This document shows positions 34,601 to 47,058 of a DNA stretch of 64,000 nucleotides, piece by piece. Below the pieces are notes generated by a model that did not search any database, was not told the origin of the DNA, and was given only the letters and a program-made list of their open reading frames with translations. Source of the stretch: Rhynochetos jubatus (lineage: Eukaryota > Chordata > Aves > Eurypygiformes > Rhynochetidae). Position 1 is the first letter of the stretch; each line of letters begins with the position of its first letter. A program made the position numbers and the translations under genes. The stretch lies in NCBI GenBank assembly GCA_027574665.1, contig CM050648.1, forward strand, positions 65,861,363-65,925,362, given 5' to 3'.

Positions 34601-37600
34601 GCTACAGAAACACATTTCTCATTGTGTCATACAGGCCATACTCTTCACAGTTTATTATAAACATATCCCTATAGAGAATTGTTTGTGTTGTTAAGAGATG
34701 TCCAGCAACTGAGATTTGGTAAGCTCTGCAAGTATCCTGCTTGAGCACTCCACTTGTCCCTGTCACAAGCCTGAGCTGATTTCTTCTTCTACTGTCCACT
34801 ACACACACACAAGAGCTAATTGTTGTGGATGCCCCTTCCCTGGCAGTGTTCAAGGCCAGGCTGGATGAGGCTTTGAGCAACCTGGTCTAGTGGAGGGTGT
34901 CCCTGCCCATGGCAGGGTAGTTGGAACTAGATGGTCTTTAAGGTCCCTCCCAACCCAAACCGTTCTGTGATTCTATGGTAATTATCATCCTCCTTATAAC
35001 AGTTTATTGTAATGTGTAAGAATACAATTACTGTACTGCGCTCTCAGGCTTTTGAAAGAAGAGAGAAACAAAGCCTTAATTTTGTTCCTGAGGTACTTCC
35101 TCTAATTTCTGTCAACACTTGTTGCATGGATATACAGGGGAGAGGTGCATTCTCTGATATCTTGTACCATGTCTTTTTCTCTAATGTTTTAACTTCCTTT
35201 TCAAGATTCTGCCATCAGGTGTTCTGAGCCACAGAACTTGCTTTAGCAGGAGCGATCCCCTTTTTGATTTGTTTACTTTGTAAACAGATGAAATGCTGGC
35301 TTTGCTCCCTCCCTTTGCCTATGACGGAATACATGGACTAAGAGAGTTTTAGCTCTGAATTGCCTAACCCAACAGCAATCTGCTTTACCTTCTGGAAGAA
35401 CGGTAGAAGGGAAATTTTAAGATCAAGAATTGTCTTACTGGAAGATCAGCCTCAGGACATAAATGAAGAACCCAGGAGCAGGATTTCTGCCAAGGGCATG
35501 CTCCTATAGGTAGAGGGATTCACGTATTTCTGATTTTCATTCACTGTGGAGTTATTCCCCTGGCTTTCTATTAACAAAGAAGAGAAGGCAAATAAACTCA
35601 ACTCCTTATTAGAAGCTGCACCTCTCATACCAAGCACGGGTGTGTAAGTATGCCTTAGCAGGTGCTCCTGACTGTTCCTTGCAGGGAAGAAAAGCAGGAG
35701 AACTCAGTGTAGAGCAAAGCAGAATCCTGAACACAAAATGATTCTTAAAAATGCTTATAAAAATTCTACAGAACAGCATTATCTCCTACCTATTTGCTTC
35801 ATGGTGTTATACTCTAAACCTATCACAGGTTAAATCTGTTGAATTAGTGAGCCTGAACAACTGAAGACAGCAAAAGTGTACACAGCACAGACTCTGGGTC
35901 AATGCCAGCTATTGAGAACGGATCACAGTCATGAGCCACAGAAAGGTTAGCATTACTTTTTCCCAAACAAATCAGTTGCTGTAGTAACAACATGCCAGCA
36001 AAAACTAAACAGTTGCCATTTGAGCTGTTTCTGCCAGGAGGATTAAAAAGGAACAAAAGGATGTAATGCTTAAGCTATCCCAACAACCCACACAACTCAG
36101 GAGAAAATAGTTTATCACAGGAGACAACCTGCCTCAGAACCAGAAATCCTTCTAAATAAACAAATCACCACACAGCTCTGAAAGAAAACCTGAAGGAAGT
36201 TACTACACTCTTTCCATTTAGCAATAATGAAGCAACACTGAAACAGCACCAACCTCTGTAAAAAAGAACAATAGAAAGTTTAACACCATAAAAAGCTCCT
36301 GGGGCTGTGGCCAACAACAAACATTTGTTTCACACACAAGCTCTCAATCCCTCCTGCTCTTCCCACCAAACTGACACACAAATACAAGGTGACTGTAGCT
36401 TCAAGCAGGTCTTCAACTTCATTGAAACTTAGAAACCAACTCAAAATCACATATTAGAAAATGCAAACAAGTTTTAAGGAGCAATTTCCATTGCTAAGGG
36501 GACCTTACCTTTTGTATGTATTCAAAACCCAAGATAGAAGGCTAACAATCTCATTTGCTTCCAGATCCTCTGCAGCAAGCTCTTGCATGCGGGTGGACAA
36601 AGCTTGATGGTACATGTTTAGCATTCTGTTAAAAATGTCATAGTGTGGAGGAAAACATTGATCCAGGAGGGTTTTAGCCACCAGCAGGTCATCAAGGACA
36701 TATTTACGTATGATTTCTAGATGGCGCACAAGCCACATTTTGTCAGATTCTCTAGTATCTGCTTGAGTGCCTTCAATTCGTATGCTCACAGTTCTTTCCA
36801 AAATGTTGAACATTTTTTCTTTCCACTTCTTTGGTCTGCCAGGAGGTATGAACCCAGTTTGTTTTTTCCGGTCTAACATGCGCCTGTCAATTTTCTCCTC
36901 CCTCTCAATTATTCTAACAACAGAAACAAGCAAGGTTGGATCTCGACGGACTGTAACAAGAGACCTTTGAACCACCATCCAAAGTTGCTTTGCCAACTCC
37001 TCAGAAAGTTTCTGCATATCCCCAAAATACGTATGGATGAGATTCATGTCATGTGTGTTTTTGCTGTCCATGCGATACTGCTCATACATCAGGTTATCAC
37101 GAGAACACTCTAAATCCATCAGTTTGCGATGAGCTTGCAGAAGTTCCCCTCGCTCAATCAGATCCTGGGTCTCTCTGACTATCTCTGGAACTGAAAGAAA
37201 GGCAAAGAAGGAAAAAAAGTATTTTAAAATAATTCACAGGAAATTATTTTGAAGTGTTCAGAAATTATCAGTAAACACTATATATCTTTGTACATTATTA
37301 ACTATAATGGTCCATTTTGATCAGTGGCTAAACAAAGATCATGATGCCAAGAGAACATAGTTTTAGTTCTCTCATTCTGCCCCCTTTAGAAAAACCAAAC
37401 ATACCCATGACAACTTACTATGAAACATTGCCATACTAGGTTTCTTACATGTTATACAAAAGCTTTTTAACCTGCCTGACTAAAAGTCACTTACCCTGTT
37501 GAACCTAAGGCTGCATATACCCAACAAAACGAACAGTGTCTGTCTGCCTAAGGCACAAAGGAAGAATAGGGATAATTACCTATGCTGCTAAACTATTTAG

Positions 37601-40600
37601 AGGATTTTTTTTCTTTATTATTTTGCAGTATTTGAGGAAGACTACAGAAGAGGATTAGCATCCTGTGGGAGAAAGAACTGAAGAATCTCAACAGAAAAAT
37701 TGTCACTACAAAAAAGGCAGCTAGTAATAAAACTGGCAGCCCCAAGAAAGGTTTGAAAAGACTTTTGTACAGTCATTAATAGTGATGAAAACCACCTGGT
37801 TTATAAAACATTTGTTTTGCTCAGAGTGAAGTTATCAACTATATCATTTAACAGTCCCAGGGGAGAAGCTTCACATTAAAACCCTCTCAGAATACCAGAA
37901 AAGAAAAGGCTTATTGTCTCAACTGCATTCAGTGTTAAAGAAAATAACACCCCCAAAATAACTCAGCATTGGATCACACAGATTTTGCTGTTCTTTGGGT
38001 TTTTATTGCTAGACATTGTGTGTAAGTACTACTCTAAGTTGCACATTGTATCCCAGTTTGGTACTGCAGCAGTCAGATACACTATCAGAGATTAAAAAAA
38101 AATAAAAAATAACCCTGATAGTAATTCACAAAATGTACCTGTAAAGAAAAATGTTTCCCAGTCCTACCAGGAGAGATGACTATTTAAATAAAATCAAAGG
38201 GGTATGATAGGCTTAGCCCCCATTATAGGGGTAAAATTCTTCAAATTACTTATAAGCAGAAAAGTCCTGGCAAGGAGTTCGCCCTGATTCAAGATGGAAT
38301 GGAATGTGAACCAAAAAGGCTGTATAAAAGGACAGACGTAATCCCATTTTTTTAGTCTTTAAAGTATCCACCATATCTCAATAATCTTATTTAATTTTGC
38401 AAGCTTTGCATTTGTGCAAGGAAGTGTTTCCCACATCTAAGTTCTTTATGCATGAGTCGGTTTCTGTGTTTGTGCTGCCTGATTCTGAAGCAAGGACTGT
38501 GCACAGCTGAAGCTGAACTTCAGGTAGTTTATACTTAACGTCTGTAATAGTAATGATGGGAGATACTGCTGTTACATATTCTGCCTTTGTTTGCAAATAA
38601 ATTTCACTTCCTAAAATATTTTTGGATTATTTTTACCCAACAAGCTGGCAACATTCCAGATCAGAGTTTTTTTCTGTACATGCCACTTGCATATTTCAGT
38701 CTTATATACTAAATATGTTATTCCCGCTACTGATTGCTAGCAAGAAGCTTCCCTGGGACTTGTGTTTGATGATGAGACAGGCCAGCCTAGAAGGTCTTAC
38801 AGCACAGGTTAGACTGAATACATATTAAAATTCTACCAGTTACTTCCCTGAACATGATGTCTGGGTGATACTTCCTTAATTCTTCATTCCCAGTGAGGCT
38901 TAAAGCTCTTGACATTACTTGACAACCTTACAGCTGTTAGTACCATTCTGAAGTGCTTTCAGTGTGTGATGGATTATATAAAGAACATTAGACTACCTGA
39001 AAAGATGTTCTTGAGATTTTCTACAGCAGCTGCCAGTTGGCTATGTTGCACTACAGCATCCTTAACATCCTTGAGGTTTTCTATGGTGTTGATGCTCTGT
39101 CTCCAGTCCTTATTGACGTCTATCAAAGACTGCTGAATGTCTTTTACGTCATTCAGTGCATTGTGCAGTTGACTTAAACCTGTTCGTACTCCATCTAACT
39201 GTGACTGGATTGCTGCCTTAAATACAAAGACAAAGAAAGAACTGGTATTAATCATTATAAGCGCTGTATTTTCAACATTTCTCAAGAATTAGTTTTCATT
39301 TCAGCATCTAACATTTTCCAAGGGAAGAAAAAAACAAACTGTAAAGGTAATATTACAGCTTACTAGAAGTGTGTAACTTATTCTGCGTGTACACACATAG
39401 TCTTTTTTGGAAGTTCTGAATTTGTATCTAGTTTTAAAGGCCCTAGATACAACTGGTTCACCCCCAAAACTAACATCGGGGCTTAAGCAGATAGATCATC
39501 ATCTTTATAAATCTATATTAAACAACGATCATGGGAATGCAGAATAAGATTTCATTGTTTCTCCTACATAAATTCATTTCACAGGGGGGTATCAGGAGAA
39601 AGCTGATCCAGATGTTTCAACAGAATGCTTGGTATGCACAGATTCAAAGCATTTTACTAAAGCAATTACAAATTTTGACTGGCAACTGAAAGTGTTCTAA
39701 AAAAAAAAAATTAAATTCTGAAATGCTCTGGGGAAAAAAAACAAAAACAAAACCAAAACCCTCCGGCCTGTCCTGCCTGAAAGCAAAAACAATCAAAATG
39801 AATTAGTCAAAACAAACAAAAACAACCCCAACAATACCCCAAAATGAATAAAGTTTCAACCCTATGAGACATCAGCACCAACAATCCAACTACTAGAGTA
39901 TTACGTCATGAAGAGAGGTTATTGATATAAATATCTCATGACAGGGGACACTTGAAATAATGACTCTTCAAATAGGCTGATAGTTCTGAATATCATCTGA
40001 CAGTCCAGACATCCTACAGAACACGCATTATAGTGCGTATCTGAGTGAGAGAAATTGTATCACATCCACAGCATGTTTTTTATATATGTATTTTTAAACA
40101 GATGTAACTAAGATGAAATCAGGTGAGTGGAAAATGAAACTGGAAATAATGGACTTCAAAAGCCAAGCCAAAGGCCAGACATCAGTGAAAACTCAATTGT
40201 GTATTTCAAGGACTTGAAGGAACCAGTAAAGAAATCAGGCACTCATGGTTTTGCTAAGCTCAAAACACATTTTTTATGCCATACTTCTACAGCCAAAAAC
40301 CTTGGGCAATCACGGAACTTTCTGTTTGATACTAGAAGCCAAAGAGGAAATCCTGGTAACTATGAACAACATTTATTGTGTTTTAAATGTACTGGGAAAG
40401 TCACAGAAAAATGTAGTGATTCTTAAACTAGCACTATTTATGTACGTTCAAATTATGACATGCTAATTTTATTGATAAAGGTGTATTTTCCTGTCAGACT
40501 CTGTACAATTAAGCGGTGGTAAGGCATTTTTCTACAATATTTATCTGCGGAACTGCTGCATTAACACATTTTTCCCCCTACAGGAACTGAGGTAATTAGG

Positions 40601-42764
40601 ATACTGAAGTTCAGTATGATACTCAAACACAATCATGGAATGGTTTAGGTTGGAAGGGACCTTAAAGATCATCTAGTTCCAAGCCCCCGACGACAGTGCA
40701 CAAACAAAAATGGCTAACAAGGCTCGTAACTTTACAGGCTCTGGAACAGAGTCCAAACAACTGTTTGCCTACATTTTGGACTGCAGAGCCCAGAAGCACC
40801 AGTCTACAGTGCTAGCTGGTGCTTATCCACCCATCAGAGCGGGTGAGTTCAGAGTTCTGCTACCAATCCTTAAAAATACTGCTTCACTAACTGCCAGTCT
40901 CACACATGAAGCAGGTGAGTTTGACACTTTTCAAAGCAGGTTTTCCCCTGTAAGAGTTTATACAATGGAGGGACAAATGCAGAGAAGGATGTAAGAAATG
41001 GACATAACTATTTGGAAGAAGATGTAGAGAAGAGGATAAACAACTGGAGGAGATGACGGTTTTTTGGGCACCATTCCAGATCTCTGCTGCTTTACCTCTA
41101 AGTGTCACACAACTACTACCCTGATTTCCTACTCCTCACCTTTGACTGACTTGATTATCTGAAGAAAATTATGACAAAGATTAAAGCATATCCAGTCAGA
41201 AAGAAGCGCCAACGTGCTCACATCAGAAGGTTTACCATGTGTTCATTCACACAGATAAAGCAGCTGAGGTTTTTCCAACCTGAAGTCTGCAACTCTTCTG
41301 GCTGATCATCCTGAAGATCCTGTCTCTCCATCTTCCACACCATACATATCCAGAGTTTAAATATGGAGCAAGAATATTCCTTACATCCTCTATGTGCTCC
41401 TATCCATTATAGTAACTCTTACAGAAAAAACTGCTTTGCTAACCATCAACTGCTTCAGGAATGCATCTTGAATGGATTAAGAGGTATTGTACTTCTTTTT
41501 GGAACAGGTATTTCCGACCTTAACTTCAGGTATCTGTAGATGGTATCTTAAGGAAAATGACAAGGAAGCTACATATGAAGTGGATTTAGGCATTTACAAA
41601 ACTTACAAAGTTATGTTTAGTCATCGCTGTCTACAAGAGCAGCCAGCAGGCAAATGAATGTGCTCATATATTTTAAGCAGCTCTCACAGTAACTAAATAG
41701 CTGATCCATTATTAATAGACTCCACTATATGCTTCCTGCCTTAAATCTGAAAAACCCAGCTCAAGTCATCAGGAAAATTTCCGTTTCTATACATTAATTT
41801 TTGTCTGTAGCATAATTTGCTAACAGATTTTTGTCACTGTGCAAGAAGACAAGCTCTCTTCTATTTCATGCAGACTCCCACAAAGAAGGAACCATAAAGA
41901 TTTAAGATAAACCAACTTGTTCCGAAATAGAAGATTAGATACAGCGTATACCAGCCATTTTCAAGCTGAAAACCCAAAAATATTTCCCAAACCACTTTTC
42001 TAAGGCTCTTTTTCTATTACTTAATATAATGGTCTAAAATAACTGTTGGCTAGTGAATACCAGTTAAGGAAGAAAACACAAAACTCAGTAATACAGAGAC
42101 ACCTTACTCATATTCCAGGCTAAGTCTGTGAGTTTGTGCATGTGCATGCACTCACACATACACATGTGAAGGAGGGGGAAAATCATGCAGTACCCTTCCA
42201 CGAGAGACAAGGATGTGGTAGATTTTAGCTGTCTTCTATAAACCATGTAAAAGTAAGAGACTAAAATGACTGATCTTGTTCAGATGGAATCATAATTTGT
42301 TTGTTACAAGTTCATTATTCAATCACTAGGACAAAGGTTTGTTGGCTGACAGGCTACACAGCACGAGGCAGCTGTCCATGGATAAACTACAGGAGTTACA
42401 GGACATTAGAACGCTTGAAATGCTTGAATAAAATTTCAGAAATACGTACAGCGTTAGTCTGCATTACTTTCAGGGTGTAAAGTTTCTATTTTGGACACAG
42501 AGCAACAATTAAAGTCCACAGTTTAAAACTATCTGGATGAAAATGCAGAATCAAAAAACAGAAGGAGAAAAATAAAGTACATTCACGCTGCACCACACTC
42601 TGGTTTATCAAACTTCATACCTTGAGTCGAGCTTCTACTGAAGCCTTCTTACGAGCTTCCCTCCTGCGATACTGTTCCACTTTATCCAGCTGATCAGGAC
42701 GCTGAAGCATTCCCGCTACTCTCTGAACAGCCGTTGCAACTGCTTCCCTATCCGTTTCCTCCAT
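19692..42764 (-). CDS. EXOC3: EXOC3 / SEC6 exocyst subunit, complete
   Basis: This is a core subunit of the octameric exocyst, which tethers secretory vesicles to the plasma membrane (family knowledge). Twelve coding exons, in transcript order, are 42621-42764, 38997-39216, 36509-37190, 31890-32007, 29004-29129, 27937-28037, 27333-27443, 26064-26214, 24408-24530, 21676-21837, 20323-20450 and 19692-19863. Every border is AG/GT and the phases close to exactly 745 residues, the length of the human protein. The N-terminus reads [20 protein letters not shown]. Residues of about 25-120 are a charged helical/coiled-coil segment ([35 protein letters not shown]) that would pack in the exocyst core. 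The remainder is the Sec6-family helical-rod domain, with well-conserved blocks such as [20 protein letters not shown] and the end [11 protein letters not shown]. The start context is good (A at -3, G at +4). Introns are long and carry CR1 and LTR insertions. Confidence 0.98.
22714..22745 (+). repeat. Long A-rich run in an EXOC3 intron
   Basis: This is an essentially uninterrupted run of adenines of more than 20 nt, preceded by a G-run. No adjacent retrotransposon body was recognised. It may be a simple repeat or the tail of a decayed insert. Confidence 0.6.
25567..25798 (+). mobile_element. Solo ERV-type LTR with 5-bp target duplication
   Basis: The element occupies 25572-25793 (222 bp). 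It starts TGTGCTGGTTTTAG and ends CTAAACCACCACA, so it has the TG...CA termini of a retroviral LTR. It is flanked by identical GTATA pentamers at 25567-25571 and 25794-25798. The body ('gagttaattttcttcacagtagctggta', read in two parts, and 'ttgataacactgatg') resembles an ERV LTR family that I know as widespread in bird genomes. It is shorter than typical members, so it has probably lost internal sequence. A 20-bp unit (gccaaggaatgttt...) is duplicated at about 25709-25742. No internal viral genes are present. It lies in an EXOC3 intron, antisense to the gene. Confidence 0.75.
26408..26797 (-). repeat. CR1 LINE 3' fragment, about 390 bp
   Basis: Reverse-orientation CR1 runs from 'agaatcacagaatggtttgg' to 'aggctgaacaatcccaactc'. 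It lies about 190 bp upstream of the EXOC3 exon 26064-26214 in transcript terms. Sense orientation relative to EXOC3. Confidence 0.95.
34825..34977 (+). repeat. CR1 LINE 3' fragment
   Basis: The plus strand reads 'ctggcagtgttcaaggccag' through 'ccaacccaaaccgttctgtg' and the terminal 'attctatgg', the usual CR1 3' tail. It lies in an EXOC3 intron, antisense to the gene. A small CA run directly precedes it. Confidence 0.93.
40630..40690 (-). repeat. CR1 LINE 3' terminal fragment, about 60 bp
   Basis: Only the extreme 3' end is left ('caatcatggaatggtttagg' to 'gatcatctagttccaagccc'). It has diverged more than the other copies here. It lies in an EXOC3 intron. Confidence 0.8.
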
Positions 42765-42805
42765 TGTTGATTAGGACCTCAAAATGCCTTCATAGTTTAA
42801 CAGTA
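42765..42805 (-). other. EXOC3: EXOC3 5' UTR part of the start-codon exon
   Basis: Directly upstream of the ATG, the minus strand has a 41-nt leader bounded by a good acceptor (ttttcag, AG at 42806-42807). The start codon therefore lies in the second transcribed exon, and a non-coding first exon is expected further upstream in the CpG island. Confidence 0.6.
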
Positions 42806-45129
42806 CTGAAAAGAAATGGAACATTTTTAGAAAATATTTTTTCATTTGACAGCTACGTGTCATTTCAAAGCTAAACACCGGAGAACTAACTCTGGCAATG
42901 AAAACAGTGCTCCTTGACATCATTCGACCGCATTATAAAGAGGAGTAATTGGAATTCTACAAGGATCGCACTTGAAGTCACTTCACTTTGTTTCATTAGC
43001 TTACCTGAAACGTTTTCTGGTCACTGTTTTTGCATTTACCTGGCTCTCTAAGTTTATATCAGAAAAAAGAAACGGAGAAAACAACAACAGAATAGCAAAT
43101 CTTAATTTAAAAACAGATACCATCTAATCTTAGAGTAGGTTTGCCTGTTAAAAGGGAAATGAAACACGCATAAAGGAATCTTGTAGCAGGGCGAAGCAAA
43201 AATCCTAACTCTTCCTGAACTAGAATCTGATGGAGCCGAGAACACCATGAGTCCCCCTGCAGCAACAGGTCAAATTTGCTACCAAAAGTAGAGAGAAATG
43301 TAGCTGTGAAAGCTCTAAACCCACAGATTTAACCATAAAGCACTTTCATTTAGACTTCTGATGGATGGTTTTTTACCTCCTACACTTGTTTTCAGTTCTT
43401 TTCACAGTATCTGTCCATCAGAGTTGTAGGTAGGCACGGAAAGATTAATGAAGTATTTTACCTAAGTCTCCAGCAGAATTTCTAGTGAAGTCAGGACAGG
43501 CATGCAAATTAGTATGCAGGAAAGATTTGCGGGCCATCAAACCAGACCTGTTCCCTCAAGCTTCGCTAGCTACTAACAGAAAGCAGGAAGGATCTCAGTC
43601 ACCAAAGACGCAAGAATATGGTGTCCACAGAACTCCAAGGAACATAACTGGAGTTCCTCATTTCTTCAAAATTATTTCCAACATGTAAGTCTTCAGTCTT
43701 GTAATCAAACAGAACATTTTACGTTCTGCTGCCACAACTACAGATTATACTCTCTCGTATCCATAATTATCCCTTGAAAGTAGCTATCTACTTTCAAAAG
43801 CAGTCTCCATTCATATATCCAGCACATCATTAGATTTCTGTTCTATCAAGATTAAGTGAAGAAGTGTGCCAAGTGCACAGAACGGGAAAAGTAAAAGCGA
43901 GAAAACTCATGGGTCAAAAGAAAGACAGTTTGATATATGAAAAAAAAGTGGAACACCTTCCCTATACCCCCAACCAAAAAAACAACCCAAAAAAACATAA
44001 GTAAAGCAAAGGAAATTGCTCACCACCTCCCATAGGCAAACTAATGCTCTATCCAGCCTCTGAAGAATGGCCACCCTGGAAGCCAAAACCCCAGTCTTCT
44101 TCCTTACCCCAGCTTTATTGCTGTCTATGACATTATGTAGTAGGGAATTTCCCTTCAGTCAGTTTGGGTCAGCTGTGTTGTCTCTCAACCTCCTGCTCAG
44201 CCCCAGCCTACTAAAGGGGAGTGGAAGACAGTAGGAAAAAGCGAAAGCCTTGACACTGTGCAAACACCCTCCAGCAATAGCCAAAACACTGGTTTAGCCA
44301 CAAATCCAAAACACAGCACCATACAGGCTGCTACAAAGAAAGTTAACTTCATCCCAGACAGACTCAGTACAGCATTAGTAGAATTAGTCATTTTAGAACT
44401 TATCAGGGTTAAATAAGTCCGTCCAAGAGCTAGTCTGTAAGAGCCTAAGTCTACGTTTCAAATTCCTTCAGCCACTATCTCAAGATCTGCATCTCCAGTA
44501 TTTTCAAAAGTTACATGCACAGTAAACACCTATTCCAGAATTATTTCTACAGTGTAAACTGATGTCCTGCTTTACCTCCTCAGCTGTGGAACCATACCCA
44601 TCACTTCTCTACTAATGGCCTGCTTAGTTGAAATGATGTTTGATTTCCTACTCTACATCTCATGTGCAGAATCAACTACCATTCACGCTGTTGAATTCTT
44701 ATTTAGTTCAATCCATTTCCAAGCTATGAGGACTCTACAATTAAAAAAAAATATTCTAAAATACAAATTCGTTACAGAAATTGTATCTGCAGACAGCTTT
44801 ATGCAGAACTACTGGCTTTATTGGGAACTCTGCATTCATTCAATAGAGCTAGCTTTAACCCACACGGCCACTATCCAGGCACATTAAGCAGACCTCTTGA
44901 CCAAAATTAGTAGTCAGTATGCTGCAATCTCCTAGCTGATTACACACTAACTTGCTGAGGTCGATGGGTTGTTGCACAACTACCAACCATTGAAAAGGAA
45001 GAACAAACTTTAAGAAATCATGCCGACTTTGCAGAGGCTATGAGCCAAACCCACAACTATCTTCAGAGCAAAGCACTGGAAGAAGTGAACAAAAGAAAGC
45101 CCCGAGCAGTCTTGGAAAGCCTTCAGCCG

Positions 45130-46770
45130 CAAGTACATCCTTATGCTCGGGATTCAAGCACCAGCCGGGAGCCGAGCAGCGAGCCAGCGGGGGCGACACG
45201 CTCAGCACAGCGGGAGGCCCCTGCCGCCTCCAGAAACAAGCTTCTGAGCTGGAGGGGCGCAGCAACGCCCAGGTTTCGGGCACGACACCTCGAAACCAAG
45301 CTCGGAGGAAGCTGCGGCAACCCTGGGCCGGCAGCCCCCGCTCCGGCCGGCAGGGTGGCCCCTCCCGGCCGCGCTCCCTGACGGAGATGCCTCAACTCAG
45401 ATTATTTGCATCGACGCAGGTGACCGTCTCTGCCGGGCAAAGGCCGGAGACCTGCCCCTCAGCAAGCAGGCGAGGCTGCAGCCTGGCCACGCCGAGCTCC
45501 TTCGGCCGCAGCAGAGGCCCTCGGACGGCGGCCGCGCCAGAGAAGCCCTCAACCCTCCCCACGGCCGCGCCATTCTGAGGGGCTGCTCAGATCGGTCCGG
45601 CCCGGCCCAGCCCACCCTTCACCCCCACTGCCAGATTCGGGTCGCTACAGGCAGCGCCAGGCCGGCAGGAGCCGGCACGGCGACGCTCACCAGCCAGGGC
45701 GCTGGCACAGGGCCCGCAGCGGGGGCAGAAGGAGCCGCAGCCGCCACTTACCGCCTTCAGCCCGCCCCTCGCGAAGGTACTGACAGCCCGCCAGTGCGCA
45801 CGCGCCGGACACACACACTGAGCAGCGCACGGCCGGGCGCGCAGGCGCGGGACGACGTCCTCTTTCCTCCCTCCCTCTCTCGCCGGTGGCTGGCGCGCAT
45901 GCGGGCTGCGCTCCCTCACCTGTTCGCCGGAGCGGGGTGCGCCTGCGCGGCCCCGAGGAGCGGCGGGAGTCGCGCTCAGAGGGTGGGAAGTTCTCTTCAG
46001 CGCGGGGTAGGGAGTGTAGCGCTGGCCTGTGGGGCTACCGGCCGAGCCGTCTCATCTTCCTCTTGTCATGGTTGTCTGCAGGCTCTCAGGGTCGAGAGCA
46101 CAGGCAGGGCTTTTGGGGCCTGACCCAGGGTCACTGAGATCGGTTAAAAAAATAAAAAGCAGAAGTCCTTTGAGATATTAAGCCTTTGGGTTCGAACGGT
46201 AACCTGTTGCAGCGAAAGCTTGGGTATCGCCTGGAAAAAGGGAGCGTGCTGCGTGAGGGTGGATAAGCTGCGAGTCACTCAGTAGCCTTCGGATCCGTGT
46301 GGAAGTGGCTTTGCCCGGCAGAGGAGAAGGGAAAGCCCCCACCGAGCCCGTTGTGTCTTGACGCGTCTGCCCTGCTGAGAAGGGCCGCCTCGAGGGGCCC
46401 GGTGTGGCTGCGAGGGTGCGGGCACTGCCGCCCCTGCACGTCGGGGAAGCTGCTCGTTAAGGGTTTGACTGACACGTAAGGGGAAGCTGTGGTGCGTTTA
46501 CAGTTAAATTAGCAGTGGGTTGGTGGCCACAGCGGGAAATGGGGACAGACGAGGTGCCTCCCGGGGACGGGGGGTTGTTAGCTGGGTTTGTGTAGGGGTT
46601 GCCATAGCAGCTCCCAGCGACTCGGAGCGCTCGGGCGGACCGCAGCCTTGAACACCCGCTTGCCGAGAGGGGAGAGCCTCGGCCAGCGCTCGGGGGCCGG
46701 CGCCTTGCGGTGAGACCCGCGGCGGGGGCCTGAGGGGGAGCTTGGCCTGTCCCCCAGCGTGAGTTCCCAC
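45130..46770. promoter_or_regulatory. CpG-rich divergent promoter region, EXOC3 / dynein
   Basis: Two CpG-dense blocks (about 45.13-46.10 and 46.23-46.77 kb) lie between EXOC3, transcribed leftwards, and the dynein gene, transcribed rightwards. Overlapping long open frames on both strands here are composition artefacts. A donor for an EXOC3 first exon is visible on the minus strand. I could not fix a first exon for the dynein. Confidence 0.6.
45752..45860 (-). other. EXOC3: Probable non-coding exon 1 of EXOC3
   Basis: On the minus strand inside the CpG island, GAAGGCG|GTAAGT is a consensus 5' splice donor (GTAAGT occupies 45746-45751). It is the natural partner of the acceptor at 42806-42807. 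The upstream limit (transcription start) is only a guess. Confidence 0.4.
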
Positions 46771-47058
46771 CTGCGGCGGCCTGATCGGGGAGCAATGGCA
46801 GTGATGCGAGTAGGAATGAAGTTTTGGTAGCGGGCACCTTTAGAGGAGCTTTTATCATCTTGTCAATGGCTTAGATCTCCTCATTTTAAATTAGCAATCA
46901 AAAATAGAGGTTGGTGTTCTGTTTTCTCTTGCTAGCCTATCATATTGGTGCTATAACAGGGATAAAAATACTGAAGGTGTGGTTGCTTGTTACAATGTTA
47001 CAGTGTCCGGTCACCTTCTGTATTGTCGATTTAGGTTGATTTGTGTTCCGTGGTGGAG

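Noticed and set aside
40127-40426. 99-residue plus-strand open frame in an EXOC3 intron
   Set aside because: It has low complexity in Lys, Thr and Asn, no recognisable motif, and lies antisense inside an intron. Chance is the simplest explanation.
45040-46123. Several 100-residue open frames on both strands at 45-46 kb
   Set aside because: These are composition artefacts of the EXOC3 CpG island. They overlap one another on both strands and have no family resemblance.
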